From positions 744,001-808,000 of the forward strand of contig JAMYHL010000010.1 in assembly GCA_025531455.1 (NCBI GenBank): a stretch of DNA of 64,000 nucleotides, written 5' to 3'. Origin of the DNA: Apiotrichum sp. Y4204 (Eukaryota; Basidiomycota; Tremellomycetes; Trichosporonales; Trichosporonaceae). The position numbers were made by a program, and so were the translations under genes. The notes beneath the pieces are model-generated. The model was given only the letters and a program-made list of their open reading frames with translations, was not told the DNA's origin and made no database searches. Numbering within the stretch: the first letter of the stretch is position 1; the number at the start of each line of letters is the position of its first letter. Shown here in pieces: positions 1-12,059 of this stretch.

Positions 1-787
1 TGGGGATACGATCAAGCCCATCCATGAGGTTGGTTGTTGCGCGCAGAACGCGGGTGCCGAGGGCCTGCGACATTAGCACGAGACTTTGCGCGTAAACAGT
101 CTGTTGAACTCACGGCACATCCAAGGTGGTATGAGGTGCTGTAAGGTTAGTAATGTGTGAATGGGCGATTACTTCACGCAATGATACGAACAGGAAGATG
201 GGCTGACAGTTAGTGCCGTACACCTCCATTATCACTCACGTATTTGAAAGCGAGGTTTGAGTACAGATACTCTGATCAAATGTCAGTCCCTCTCCACAGG
301 GTCACCACCATGCGAGACGTACTGTTGTAAATAATGACCGCCGAAGAAAGGGCGATCCAAATGGGTACTGGTTCGTCAGCTTACTGCCCCGCACGGCGAT
401 CCCTCGCTCACGTGCACGTACCAATGGTTGCCGCTTTGAGAACAGTCTTCTTGGGTGCCGTGGACAGATCCATAGCAGGCTCCTTGCCGTTGAACGCCTT
501 CTCGTCATACGACTGTAGAGTCAGCACACCGCCCCGAGACGTGTGCGGCGTGGGCAGCAGGCACAAGACGGCTGTGACAGTCCACCGATGGCTTGGGCAA
601 CCTGCTCTCCGCCTCTGACACTCACCGAGTCTTCATCCCGGTAGCCGCTGATCACCCCTTCGGTGCCGTTTGGGGCGCGATCGCGAGACGATGTCCGGTG
701 CGGGGAGAGTCCACCATTGTAAGTAGAGGACGGGGTGGGAGTCGTCGCACCCGAGTGCGTGGGGAGAATGGGTTGTGCTGGTGGCAT
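1..787 (-). CDS. Triose-phosphate/nucleotide-sugar transporter (TPT domain), 5' part only
   Basis: Seven exons are rebuilt on the minus strand: 787-626, 512-422, 367-323, 271-240, 202-192, 138-114 and 64-1. The gene runs off the left edge, leaving about 143 N-terminal residues. The first ~85 residues are Ser/Pro/Thr-rich and probably cytosolic. They are followed by the first membrane helix (PIWIALSSAVIIYNKYL) and the start of the second (TSYHLGCAALGTRVL ... LMDGLDRIP). The ALSSAVI.YNK and TSYH.....GTRVL..TT..LDG patterns are those of fungal TPT-domain (DMT superfamily) transporters, which exchange phosphosugars or nucleotide sugars across Golgi/ER membranes. Substrate cannot be told from this fragment. 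Exon 5 is only 11 nt and uses a GTTCGT donor. The start is the first ATG in frame. Confidence 0.8.
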
Positions 788-3539
788 AGCGGAAGTTTTC
801 TGGTAGTGGAGAATGCTTGACAACAGTGAACTCCTCAACGCAAGAGGTAGATGGAGCGAGTGTTGAACGGCGACAGCGGTGCCAAGCGTGCGCAGCGATC
901 CAAAGCGATGACAGGAGAAGGTCTGGTCTAGGTTGCGAATGAAAGAGCGAAGTAAACTGCTGTCCACGACACACAGATCCACACTGATGTTCTCAGGTTG
1001 ACCTGTTACCTCTGTTCGTGCTTGGTGATGAGGTAGCGGCGGCTCTACGGGATCGCGGAGAAACGGACACAGGAACGGGAACGGAGATCGACCACGTTGA
1101 AGCTCCCGGGGGTGGTTCCTATACGTAAAACCGAGGACGTGCCGTTTCAATGGAGTAGAAGGAGGATAAAAGTGGGGGATGCAGAGTTGGTAGAGTTTGA
1201 CGGGGACAGTGCCTTTGACGGGTTCATGTAATCGATATGTAAAGGGAGCAGCAACCCTCGGCCATTGGGACAAGACAGGGCGCGGCGCAGAGACGGGAAC
1301 CAAAGAGTGGAGGGAGGGACCGTCGGGAAACGAAACACACGACGACGGACGATTCGGAAAGAGATACCGAAATGTCAAGGTCGACAGAAATCGATGGTTA
1401 CGCGTTTGTTACCACCAGATGGGGGTTGAAGGAAAACAATGAAGAAGAATCAGTTGAGATGACAAGAGAGATTGAGTGGTGAAAAGGGGATGTATCGACC
1501 GGCGACACTACCACGGCAATCACAATTGAATCGCGCAACGTTTGTTCTTCGTGCCAGTTGCGTACAGCCTGAGGCCATGGCGCAGCAGGCAGTCAGGTCA
1601 CTAGCGCGCTACGTACACTACTGCATGCGCTTACACTATTACACTCCCGTACACGACAGCTTTGCGCGTGCAGTACTGTACTGTGTAGCATTTCGCATAA
1701 CATTCATTCATCCGTGGTCTACGGAAATTTTAAGAGGAACCGGAAAGTTGTCAGGACAGAGGACCGAGACTAACCTTCGGCGACCGCAGCGGCCAGCGGA
1801 CGCCCACCAGGCATCTACAATGCCACAACGTCGGAACGCCACAGCGAGTGCCCGCGACGCCTCAAGACCACAGGACGGGATGACAACACTCAACAGCACA
1901 CTCACACACACCAGGTCTCTGTTAACGGCAAACCACTCTCAAAGGACCGCCTCAAAAGGTCACAGCAAGGGCGGATGACAAGTCAGGTAGTAAGTAGCTG
2001 GCGGCAAAACGCTCTACTCCTTGGGACATCCTCACAAGCTCACAACCCGTACTCCACAAGCTTTCGTCCCGTGCTGAACACGAACCCTGTGGCCTGTGGC
2101 CTGTGGCGCCGCTTCGTGTTCCACGGGAAGGGTGGGAGCTGTCTCCGAAGCTCATGCCGTGCAAGTTGCACCATCATTCTTCCTGCTGGTGCACTTCCAG
2201 GCGGCTCCAGGCCATGACGGCTGCTGAAGACAAGCTTAAGCTCTGCTGTACATGTACAGTTCCCACAAGCTACACCACAAAGAGTAACGGGTTCCAATTC
2301 ATGTGGCCAGTTTTTGAAGCTCAAACCTGGCTGCAGATAGTTCTTTTGGCGCTGAGCGCGTCCGCTGTGCTTGGAATCGCAGGTTAGGTACAGTACGTTA
2401 AGTTTGTACGAGCCGCGACCACGTTCCTGCCAAGTTTCCAATCGATTCGGGATCCAATTGATCCAATCGATCCAAAGCACGGGTCCGCCTAGCAATTAAT
2501 CTCTGTAGACAACTGTCCCCATACAACTGCACATCCTGTCATGAGAATGAAGCCTCCATGTCCCGTGAAACGATGCTCATACCAGTGAACAGCAGGTGCC
2601 AAACTACAAAGAAGCGCTAATGTGCCAACGCTCGCTCTGGCGCTCTGGATGTGGTGAGGGGGTTGAAGAGGGTCATAATCGTGGAGCAATTTTCTTGGAC
2701 CCTGGAAGATCTACCGGAGGGTCTACAAACTTCCGATCCGCAGGGGGGTGTGGGGATCGACAGCACCAGCAGCACCATGCACCAGCAGCACTGGACATCC
2801 AGCGCGTGGCTGGCAGATCAGACCGTTGTAGTACTTGGTACTCGCGTACTCGGTAGGTCGGTACTTGGTGGCCTGTAGACTTGTGGCGACGACCGCACGC
2901 CCTACACCGCACAGACCGTACCGCATGACCGCACAGACCGTACACCGTTGCGGTTCACCTTGTGAAGCGGATATTGGGAAATAGGACCTGGTGAAGTGCT
3001 GGGGGGTTCAAACGTGTACTCTTGTTGCTGGTACGTTGGTATTAGCACTACATTTCAGCATCTCGTTTAGTTCGTTTATTTTTTTTATTTTTGCACAAGT
3101 GTGCAAGTGAATTTGAATGATTTGTCGTATCGGGTTTTTTGACCCGAATGGCACTGTTTCGCTGCTTCTCCCCCCCTGAGCGCCCTTGTCCGCCATCGGA
3201 CCCGGACCCGACCGCGTCGACGATTTCAGAGCTTTGCACGGGGTTGTTCGCCCGATGTCGTGCAACAACAAACTCTTCTTGGCACTTTAGCTTGCGCATT
3301 ACACTCTTGGTACTCTCTCTACTCTCTTCATTCACATTGTCGACCTAACCGCCCTGGCCCACACGTCGCACAGCGTGGGGCACCTCGCACTCCGCCGACA
3401 CCCCATAATTATTGCCTCACATCACTTTTGGCACAAGTGAACAGGCCATATACACACGCCACTTGGAACGTCGACTTGTCTATCTTCCCCTCAACCTTAC
3501 GTTGTTGGATACCTCCTCTGACAGAGGCCACTCGTCCCA
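788..3539. other. Intergenic region between divergent transporter genes
   Basis: This 2.75 kb lies between the starts of the TPT transporter (-) and the iron permease (+) and must hold both promoters. I found no ORF with a credible start, domain or splice pattern. It contains short direct repeats near 2.83-2.94 kb and T-rich tracts near 3.07 kb. No clear TATA box was found. Confidence 0.6.
2906..2943. repeat. 16-bp direct repeat
   Basis: Two perfect copies of ACCGCACAGACCGTAC (2906-2921 and 2928-2943) lie 6 bp apart. Just upstream, GGTACTTGG-like words recur between 2829 and 2869. Function unknown; it may be slippage. Confidence 0.85.
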
Positions 3540-5276
3540 ATGACTGTTACAAGCTACTTCTCTGTGAGTTGGAACGACGTAGTTCGGTATCGCAGTTCAA
3601 CGAAGTGCAACGCTCACACGGTTGCAGCCGGTGGCGACTTTTATCGCGCTCCGAGAGACCTTGGAGGCAGGAATCATCAGTACGTTTGGCCTCCCGGTGC
3701 ACATGTGTCGTTCCTCAGACTTTCTGACCTTTGCCAGTTGCTGTGCTTCTAGGATTTGTGGAACAGCTTATCCCTCACAAACTTCCCCGCGCTGGCGAGA
3801 ACGACTCTCGCACCGAACTGCTTCCTCAGAACGAGGGCCGGCGCGACACATACTCAACCTTCAACCCTTCCTCGCCGGAACGCTGTCCCAATATTCCGCC
3901 AGAGCTTTTGTCCCCAGGGGTTTCCGCCATTTCTCTGCGCGATGACAGCGATATAAGCGACGTCTCTGATGATGAAGGGCAGCAGGGCGGGACCCATGCG
4001 AGGAAAAAGTACGACCGGGAAGCTCTTGTGCGCAACCTCAAGATGCAAGTTTGGACCGGTGCACTTCTCGGGCTCGCTGCCGCCGCCGCCATTGGAGGTA
4101 TCTTCCTTTACGTCGTACGTACAGGTGTTTGGAATTCCGATCAACCGTGCTTACATGTAGTTCTACACTTTCGCCCACGATCTCTGGCAGGATGCAGAGA
4201 ACCTCTGGGAAGGGATCTTCTGTGGCATTGCCGCTTTGATGTGCGTTGAAAGCTTAAGTTGTCGTTGGGGTCTCACTAACTGGCAGTATCCTCGTCATGG
4301 GCCTTGCTTTCCTCCGCCTCCCCCATGCCCGGACCAAATGGCGCCTCAAGCTTCTCAACGCTGTTGAGGGTAGCGCCGGTGTCCGCAAGGATGAAACTCG
4401 CGAACACCGTCGTCGTCGCAAAGTTCGCACTCGTGCGGCTCGTGGATGGATTCTTTTCGGTCTTCCGTTCATTACTGTTCTCCGTGAGGGTCTTGAGGGT
4501 GTTGTCTTCCTTGGCGGTATTGGTATCACAGACTCGCCCCACGCCATTCTTTTTGGCGCTCTCACTGGTTTCGCGATTGGCGGTGTCCTTGCATACACAT
4601 TCTTCGCGAAAACCGAGAATCTCACACTTCAACGCTTCACTACGCTTTCGACCATTGTGCTTTTCATGATGGGTGCTGGCCTCGCTTCCCGTTCCGCCTA
4701 TGGTCTGGAGAGGCAGTATTTCATTAATGGCGTCGGACAGGCCGCTGCCGAGAGCGGTGATGGCCCCGGATCATACCGCGTCGCGGGCAACCTCTGGAAG
4801 TTTACCTGGGGCAACCCCGAACCGGGACATGAGGGCTACAGTGGCTTCTGGCAGCTCGCACAGAGTCTTGTCGGTTGGAACAACATTGGCACCATGTGGA
4901 CAGTGTGAGTATCCAGTCACTTGGACCCACGAACCAGGAGGACACCATGCTGCCCATGGGCCTCCGGCCGAAGTTGCGCTGTGCCAAGCCTTGTCACTTC
5001 GGCAAGTTGCGTAGCAATCGCTGACATCACAGCGGCACCTACATCCTATACTGGGTTTTCATCATTGTCACCCTTGTTAAGATGAAGTACAACGAGGGCC
5101 GCACCGAATTGTGCGGGCGTCGCAGCCGGCGTGGATGGGAGATCGAGAAGGCGCGCCGCCGGCTGCGTGGAGAGGAAGGTGAGGAGGAGGGGCTTCTGCT
5201 GGCCGTCGATGGACGGAGCTCGCAAGAAGCCGGCCAGCCCGTCGCTTCAGGATCGGGTTCGCGTAGCACCGAGTAG
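3540..5276 (+). CDS. FTR1: High-affinity iron permease, Ftr1 family
   Basis: Six exons (3540-3563, 3628-3679, 3738-4114, 4161-4240, 4287-4904, 5033-5276) give 464 aa. Two hallmark acidic motifs are present. RETLEAG lies in helix 1, split between short exons 2 and 3, and REGLEG lies in exon 5. In the family these bind and move Fe3+ delivered by a multicopper ferroxidase. Other family features are FYTFAHDLWQDAENLWEGIF before helix 4 and a cytosolic Lys/Arg/Glu-rich tail. A Ser/Asp-rich loop of roughly 60 residues (after GFVEQLIP) follows the first helix. The start MTVTSYFS is an 8-codon first exon that aligns with the usual short Ftr1 N-terminus. No Fet3-type oxidase gene is next to it, unlike in many fungi. 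Expected location is the plasma membrane (inference). Confidence 0.93.
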
Positions 5277-6424
5277 GGCTAGACTTTGTACCATGATCCC
5301 CAAAACCGCTGTAACACACCTTCTCTACTCGACGGTTCCACAGAAATGGGACCTTCAATCGCCTTACGAAACACCCCTCCTCGAGATCCCCGATACATAC
5401 CATGGTTCCTTGCATACTTCCCGTCCATTCCATAGCATCCCAAATATGCAATCATTTGCGGCCACACGAGGCACAAAAACAGACTGGACGAGGCTCGTGT
5501 GATAGGAGAAGTGGTGCAACATGGAAATTGCCTCATCTTGGCATCGTAATCTGATAAGACAAGCGCCAACATGACTCTGCAACTGTGCCCTCAGATAGTC
5601 ACGTGCAGCTATGGACAATTGATGGGCCAACCTACATTCAGCAACATCGCAATCGACTTCGTGCCACAGGCCAAGGATTACATGGTGTGCATGACCGGCA
5701 TGGTCGTGTGCTCGACATCAGCCTTTCGGATCGGGTCGACTATCGCACGCCGAATTTTTGGTTCGACAACGCACTGTGCATCGCATGCCTCGGCCATTCA
5801 CTACTCCCACAACGGAAACGGGAGCACATGCTACGCGCGCGCTAGCCCCCTCTATGGCACTCTAGAATGACTCAGCCGCCGTGGACGGCACAGAAAGACA
5901 GGGGATCATGGGAACGAATCAGTAGCGCACAGATGCCGCAAATTCGCCGCATTGGTCGGGTGAACCACGCCAAGAAGGACAAGAGTTTTCACAGCCACAC
6001 ACCTTACGAGCTGTTAGTGGTGGTTCGTGCCTTGGCTGCGATAAGCTACGCTCATGCATGCACAGAGGCCCGCATGGCAAGGTGGGTAGTTCATCATAGG
6101 TCAGGTAGGTCAGGATGTCGTGATAGGAACCAAATTCTTGGGAGTCAGGTTTATTGCCGCCCATTACCATCGGGGACTTACACTTCGGGGCGCTCGCCGA
6201 ACCGGCTATGGCCGACATTCCGACCCCCCACTACGCCGAGACTCGGAAACGAGCTCGGAATCGAGTTAATGTTTTTCGCATTGTGGAGTCGGTATGGCTT
6301 GCATGTATCTTTAATCTTCATTGTGCTATACTGATCATCAATCCGACTCGTTAGGAAGTGGGAGGAGCACATCGCGATCGTGTCCCAACTTGTTCGGCCA
6401 CGTACACCCACACCAACGATCGAC
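5277..6424. other. Intergenic region, no gene seen
   Basis: This 1.15 kb lies between the iron permease stop and the MFS start and must contain the permease 3' end and the MFS promoter. Open frames here lack ATG starts, domains and codon bias. I see nothing further. Confidence 0.6.
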
Positions 6425-8508
6425 ATGGCTGCCCACCCGCGGAGTACGGCGCCACCTGTCGTGACACCGACCAGTCGACGATCGAGCATATCGAGCGCGC
6501 GCGAAAATGTCGACGAGGCGTCAGGGGCAATATCATCGGAGCGCAGCGAGGTGACGGCTGTGAGCGAACCTGGGGAAAGAAGCACACCGGCCGGCGCGGT
6601 TGAGAAGGAGGAGATGGAACGACAGGACGGAAACAGGAAAGACGAGGGGACGAGAAAGGAAGAGCACGCGAGTGACAGCCCCCTCTCCAGTGGCCGACGG
6701 ATAGCGCTCATCGCGATTGTGGCCTTTACGATGGTCATGTCGTCGGGCGGGCAGATGGGCTTGAACATTGCGCTGCCGGTCATCCAAGAGGAGCTTAACA
6801 TGCTCGACAGCAACCTCCAGTGGATCGCAAGTGCCTACGCGCTCACGTTCGGCTGTCTCCTCCTCCTTTCTGGCCGGCTGGCAGATGTGTATGGGCGCAA
6901 GCTGTGCTTCATCTTTGGGATTGGCTGGTATGCTCTTTGGAACCTCGTGGGAGGGTTTATGCACGTGAGTGCCCGCTAAGGTTGACAATGCTGATGACAG
7001 TCCGGTTCAGCGCTTATCGTTACGAGAGCTCTTGCTGGAGGTGGTGCCGCAATGGGGTGAGTGGGAGCGTAACTGCTCAAGAGGGAAACCCTGCGGTCGT
7101 ACTGTAACAGAACTCACGAACTAACAAGAAGGATTCCGGCTTCCATCGGCTTAATCGCCGCCAATATCCACGGCAAACAGCGCTCAACCGCCTTCGCTGT
7201 CTTTGGCGCTGGCGCGCCGGTCGGAGGCGCGATGGGCATGACGCTCGGTGGTGTTCTCACCGCATTCACATCGCAAACGTGGCGCCCTGTCCTGTGGATA
7301 TTCACGGGCCTCGCGACTATCATCTGTGTTGTTGCCGTGTTTGTCGTCCCTCCCGACTACAAGAAGAAGCGGGCCAAGGGAGAGCCCAAGCCCGAGGCGG
7401 AGAAGATTGACTGGCTCGGTGCGGTCCTCGTTACTTCTGGTCTTGTGCTCGTGCTTTTCACGATCAGCGATGGAATGAATGCGCCAAAGGGATGGCGTTC
7501 GCCTTGTGAGTGGAACGGAGAAGTGGAATAGAGTCACTACTGACCTTGCAGACATTCCGACTCTCTTCTGCGTCGGTTTCCTCTGCGTCGTTGCGTTTTT
7601 CTTCTGGGAGTATCATGTTATCCACCACACGCCGCGTGCCCCGCTCCTGCGCCTGGCCCTGTTTACGCGTGGGCGCGGCCGCCTGTCGGCCATCTACTTT
7701 GTCGGCTTCGTCATGTGGATGGGCTTCCAGGGCGTCGGGTACCATGCCACTCTGTATTTCCAGCAGGTACAGATGACAGGCACCATCGGCGCGCTGTTGC
7801 GCTTCCTCCCCGCGCCGATATCGGGGCTCATCTGCAACTTTATTCTCGCCAAGGTCGTGCACCACATCCCCGGCCAGTTCCTCATCTGCTTTGGCCTCGG
7901 CGCGACAGGGTGAGTCTCAACGCGGAAACATAATCGCTTGTGCTGTACTTACGGTCCAGACTGTCAGCGACATTCCTCGCCGTGTCCTCGCGCACGCAGA
8001 ACTACTGGACATTCCCCTTCAATGCCATGTGGCTTTGGGTTGTTGGAGCGGACTTGTGAGTAGGAAACTTGTTGCCGTCGCTCATCCACAGCTTGATGCC
8101 CGCCGGTGCCATTTTCGTCTCGCGTATGGCGCTGCCGCAAGAACAGAGTGTCGCTGGAGGTGAGTGTGGAGTACAGCTTTGTTTGGCCAGATTCTGACAA
8201 CAGCCCTCTTCCAGACGCTACTTCAACTCGGCGGCTCGTTCGGTCTGACGCTCACAATGGTGATCGGAACATCCGTGTCAGACCGCTCTCGCGCGCCGGA
8301 CCCGGTCGACGCGCATCTCGAGGGCCTGCATGCCAGTTTCTGGCTCTCGGCTGCACTGTGTTACACCGCCATGCTCCTCGCGGCTGCGACGCTGCACGGT
8401 ATCGGAATTGTGAGCCGCGTGGTCAGCGAGGAGAAGCAGGATCCCGAGGGTGGGAGTGTGGTTGTCAGGGAGAAAAGCGGCGATCTTGCGGAGAAGGAGA
8501 CAATGTAG
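6425..8508 (+). CDS. MFS multidrug-type exporter, 14-helix DHA2-like
   Basis: Seven exons (6425-6964, 7001-7056, 7132-7505, 7552-7909, 7960-8055, 8092-8159, 8204-8508) give 598 aa. A ~95-residue charged, Ser-rich cytosolic N-terminus precedes the first helix. MFS motif A is clear (GRLADVYGRK, end of helix 2). A motif-C-like GAGAPVGGAMG in helix 5 marks drug:H+ antiporters. Length and number of hydrophobic blocks fit the 14-spanner DHA2 group, which exports drugs, siderophores or basic amino acids by proton antiport; the substrate is not predictable. The start is the first ATG (MAAHPRS); an in-frame GTG 45 nt upstream is not a eukaryotic start. The tail ends with a charged Lys/Glu stretch. It follows the iron permease on the same strand, so a siderophore link is possible but unproven. 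Confidence 0.9.
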
Positions 8509-8705
8509 ATGTTAGATCTGGGTAGCTGGGCATTGGGCACTGTATGTATTAGAGCATTCTTGTTTATCAGTTCAGCGAGCGAAAAGGGCAGCGCCGTGAG
8601 AAGCCCGACATCCGGACGACAATCTTCTGTATCTTCCGAGAGAATGCGCGTTTTCTCCCGTGGCATGCATACAAGTATTCGTATCGTATCCCTCCCCAGC
8701 CAAAC

Positions 8706-9322
8706 TCAAATGATCGCACTCGTCTCCACCGCTCCAACACCCGTCTTTGCAAAGTCGCGCCACTGGCCTCCGTCCCGTTGGCGCACGTCTCCAGGCACCT
8801 TGGCCTGGCGCTGACCGAGTCCAAGCCCGGTCTTGAGGGATGCGAGTGCGCCGCCGCCACACACCGAGAGCACGCCCCAGAACATGCCCTGGAAGAGCGG
8901 CATTATGACCTGTGTGTGAGCATGTAAAATTGGTGAGAACCAGCGTGAAGCTTGGGACCAGCGTGAAGCTTGGGTCCAGACGTTAAACAGTTGCGAGGCT
9001 GAAGAGCTGGTCCACTAACTGCGGTGCAGCTCAATCGACTCACCTGGTCTCGCAAGGTGATCCACGCCGCGCTACGCCACAGGACATCGACCTCGCGCCC
9101 CTCCGCAATCGCCAGTGCTGCTGTCGGCGCCGAGTCTCCCTTGGCCGGGCGGCACGCAGGGAGGACGGAGCGGAGATACGCCATCTCAAAGCGGAGCTCG
9201 GGGAGCGGCGGCATGGTCGCGCGCACGCGGTGGCGCACCTCGTCGCGCCGCCGCTGGTGCGCTAGCGTGGCTGCGTCGAGCGTCGTCAGGTCCTCGAGTT
9301 CGGGGTACGTAGACTCGGACAT
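8706..9322 (-). CDS. Small protein of unknown function, possible single membrane segment
   Basis: Two exons (9322-9044 and 8909-8706) give 160 aa with an in-phase junction. The N-terminal half is charged (SESTYPELEDLTTLD, then QRRRDEVRHRVRA). The middle has PPLPELRFEMAYLRSV and AWITLRDQVIMPLFQGMFWGVL, a pattern typical of conserved fungal proteins of unknown function. A Gly/Ala/Val-rich hydrophobic patch follows and could be one membrane helix. I do not recognise a named domain. The 134-nt intron is longer than usual here and contains a perfect 18-bp tandem duplication. It diverges from the syntaxin gene with 348 bp between the two start codons. Confidence 0.72.
8939..8974. repeat. 18-bp tandem duplication in an intron
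   Basis: Two head-to-tail perfect copies of ACCAGCGTGAAGCTTGGG lie inside the intron of the small minus-strand gene. A recent slippage duplication is the simplest reading. Confidence 0.9.
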
Positions 9323-9670
9323 GGTGGAGTGGAGAGAAGACGCTGTTGTGTCGCGACTCCAAAGAGTGTCGTCAATTGCCCAGTGATGGCATGCATGTCA
9401 TTCCGACGGTGCCCAGCCGACCCAGTAGTGTACCCAGCCAACACACGAGCCCAGCAGGTCCAGATTCTCATGCAGCTTCCACGTGGTTTTGATTCCGTAG
9501 ACCCCTTCGGCGATCCGTTCCGTGCCACCCTGGGCTCTGATCTGCGGTGAGGATGACCGCACCACGCACCGCAGTCGCCACCCAAGGAGCAACAAACGCA
9601 TCCATCATCATCCGAGACAAAATCAATAGACGTCTCGTAACCACTCACTCAACAGCCAGTATCGACCACC
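9323..9670. promoter_or_regulatory. Shared divergent promoter region
   Basis: This 348 bp separates the start codons of the small unknown gene (-) and the Qa-SNARE (+) and must carry both promoters. No convincing TATA box was seen. Confidence 0.5.
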
Positions 9671-11037
9671 ATGAGCTTCAACGATCTTGAGAGGGGGCAA
9701 GGCGCACCCATTCGCGGGCTTCCGGGAGGTGAGTCTGCGATGCTACAGACGATACAGGAAACTTGAGCAGCGAGAAACGACCACACGTCATGCCCGATCA
9801 CGACTGACACGCAGACGACCCGGAGTTCACCAAGGTCAAGGACTCGGTGTCTATCCAAATCTTCAAAATCCAGTCGAATGTACAGGGTATTCAGCGACTC
9901 ATTGACAAGCTGGGTACTGCGGCGGACAATAAGCAGTTGCGGACTTCTCTGTGAGTCCAGTTGCACCTGCTCGTCGCTGCAGGGAGCTACGCCTGTGCAA
10001 CCTCGTCGCGTCTAACATCAGACACAACCTAACCGAGGCGACGCGTGATATGGTGAAAAACTCGACAGGCAACGTCAAGACACTCGCGGCATTCCCGACT
10101 GGAGGCGACGGGCAAGGCCACCGCAAAGCGATCCAGACGAAGCTCTCGCGCGATTTCACCACCGCACTTCAGGGGTTCCAGCGCGTTCAGCGCTTGTCGG
10201 CCGAGAAGCAGAGGGGAACCGTGGAGGTGCAAAAGCGTGCCGTTGTGGCCGCCGAGGAGGGGTGAGTCGTTGATGTCCGGACGCGGTGGGCCGCTGTGTC
10301 TACCTGCAAGGGACTGTTCTGGACAAATTAACGAACTGAACTGACTTCAGTGCGACCAACGAGGACCGTAGCTCAGTAGAGCTCGCACCGGTTCAGATCC
10401 AGCAGCAGGTCCAAATTCCGCAGATAACTCAGCATGAGCTCGAGTTCCAGGAGCAGTTGATCGCTGAGCGGGAGAGCGAAATCCGCGAGATCGAGACAGG
10501 TATCCACGAGCTCAACGACATTTTCCGCGACCTGGGCGCCATCATCCAGGAGCAGGGAGGACTCATTGGTGCGTAAAACAGGGTGTTAGCAACCTACGTT
10601 GCTAAAATTGCTGGGGATCGCGCGTCCACCCACACCTCCGGAAACGTCCTGTACTGACGACAGACAACATTGAGAGTAATATCATCAACGTGGCCGACCA
10701 CACTACCTCTGCCGCCGAGGAGCTCACCACTGCACACGAGTACCAGCGCAAGGCCGGGCGCCGTATGGCATGTCTCCTTATCATTCTCATTATTGTCGTT
10801 ATGGTCATTCTTCTTGCTGTGAGTGGATACGAGGTGTCGGGCTGTATGGAAAAGGTGCAGCTGGGCTGTGCAGAAGTGGTGTGGGGCCACGTGTTGGCAG
10901 CACAAACTGCTCCTAGCACGCCAGCTTTTTTTGGACTGTGATACTCCGAACCTTGTCCCATCCGCTCCTCCGGCCCAGAGCCATCAGGACACTTTCGCTA
11001 ACACCCACTTTCGCTAACACCTCAGATTCTGTCGTAA
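9671..11037 (+). CDS. Qa-SNARE, Pep12/syntaxin-7-like
   Basis: Six exons (9671-9728, 9815-9950, 10022-10261, 10351-10568, 10664-10818, 11026-11037) give 272 aa. Domains in order: an N-terminal helical bundle (DPEFTKVKDSVSIQIFKIQSN onward), a Gln-rich linker, a SNARE motif (EREIREIETGIHELNDIF-like, with the zero-layer Gln in QEQG), then a C-terminal anchor (CLLIILIIVVMVILLAILS). This is the arrangement of endosomal syntaxins, which mediate Golgi-to-endosome or prevacuolar fusion. The last exon encodes only Ile-Leu-Ser-stop and lies behind a 207-nt intron. If that intron were kept, the protein would read through into a ~40-residue lumenal tail. The start is the first ATG (MSFNDLERG). Confidence 0.92.
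10990..11021 (+). repeat. 16-bp tandem duplication of a branch-point region
   Basis: Two perfect adjacent copies of CACTTTCGCTAACACC (10990-11005 and 11006-11021) end 4 nt before the last acceptor of the SNARE gene. Each carries a CTAAC branch-like motif. Confidence 0.9.
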
Positions 11038-12059
11038 TCCCGGAGGGCGGGCTTGTTTGGTTGTAGTTGTTAGATGCGTATTGGACAATGCACTCTGCGG
11101 ACTCCAATGTAACGAGTTGATTTGAAGTGGGAGAACCATGCGCCGGAAGGACGCGCATGTGTGCTATGTTCAACGCGCGAACTCACAAAAGATGACTTGT
11201 ACCCAATGCCCGTGCGTCGGCACGCTCCACGCTCCACAGGCGCGTAATCATAAACGCCCGGCATCAGCATTCCACAGCTCCGAAAGCCATCCTACACTGC
11301 GGCAATGCGAGCCGACCTCGCGAAACTAGAACTCGGCACACAGACCACCGAACTACAGCATTCTGTCGTCATGAAACTTGGAGCAGCTCGACTCAGATCT
11401 CGGCGTGTTCGTAGCGGTGGCCAGGCCCGCATTGCGCGCCGCGGCGCGCGCGGCCCCATCCCATAGGCAAGCAGCAGGCTCCACCGTCTCGGTGTGCGGG
11501 TTGTTGCATGTCATGTGATCATGTGCACCGAGTCTGGCGCTTGTTAACTTGCCGTACCTGCCGTACTGGCAAGGTGGCGGCTCATGGCGCTCATGGCTAC
11601 ACTGGGCTGGAATGGCCAGCCCACACAGCGGAGTAACACTGCTCCACCCCGCCACCTGGTGATCCGGAACAGAGTTGCTCCACTCTGCACCACCCGTGGC
11701 CGTGAAATTGAGCAGTGCCAAAGCACAGCCTGAATCAGAGTGCGCGCCGCGCCACCGCCCGCTGCCAACACGTTTCTCGGTGATGCACACCAAGGAGATA
11801 GGGGATGTGTACAGATGCATCGATGGTACAAACAGCTAATGCGACAACGTGGGAATGGTGATGTATGCTGGGTGAGAATTGGATCCCTGGGAAAGGTCGA
11901 TGCGTCGCAAGTGGGGCAGAAGCGCCCGTGTTGCAGGCCGTACAACAGTGCCCGACATAGCGGGTGTCGCTAGTCTTTCTGGCAGTGCGTCATGGAGCTC
12001 GGCACTGGGGGTAGAACACCGGCCGCCGTCATGGAAGAGAAGGTGGCGAGTGGGGGTGA
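11038..12059. other. Intergenic region between convergent genes
   Basis: This 1 kb lies between the ends of the SNARE gene (+) and a small unknown gene (-). A 155-codon minus-strand ATG ORF (11820-11353) is open but has mixed third-position use, no domain and no supporting splice sites, so it is not called. Confidence 0.5.

Noticed and set aside
521..1378. 285-codon minus-strand open frame
   Set aside because: It begins at TTG and mixes real exon 1 of the TPT gene (787-626) with upstream non-coding DNA and its first intron; only the spliced model keeps the transporter helices.
11353..11820. 155-codon minus-strand ATG ORF
   Set aside because: No codon bias, domain, TATA box or splice evidence; sits in a convergent intergenic region.
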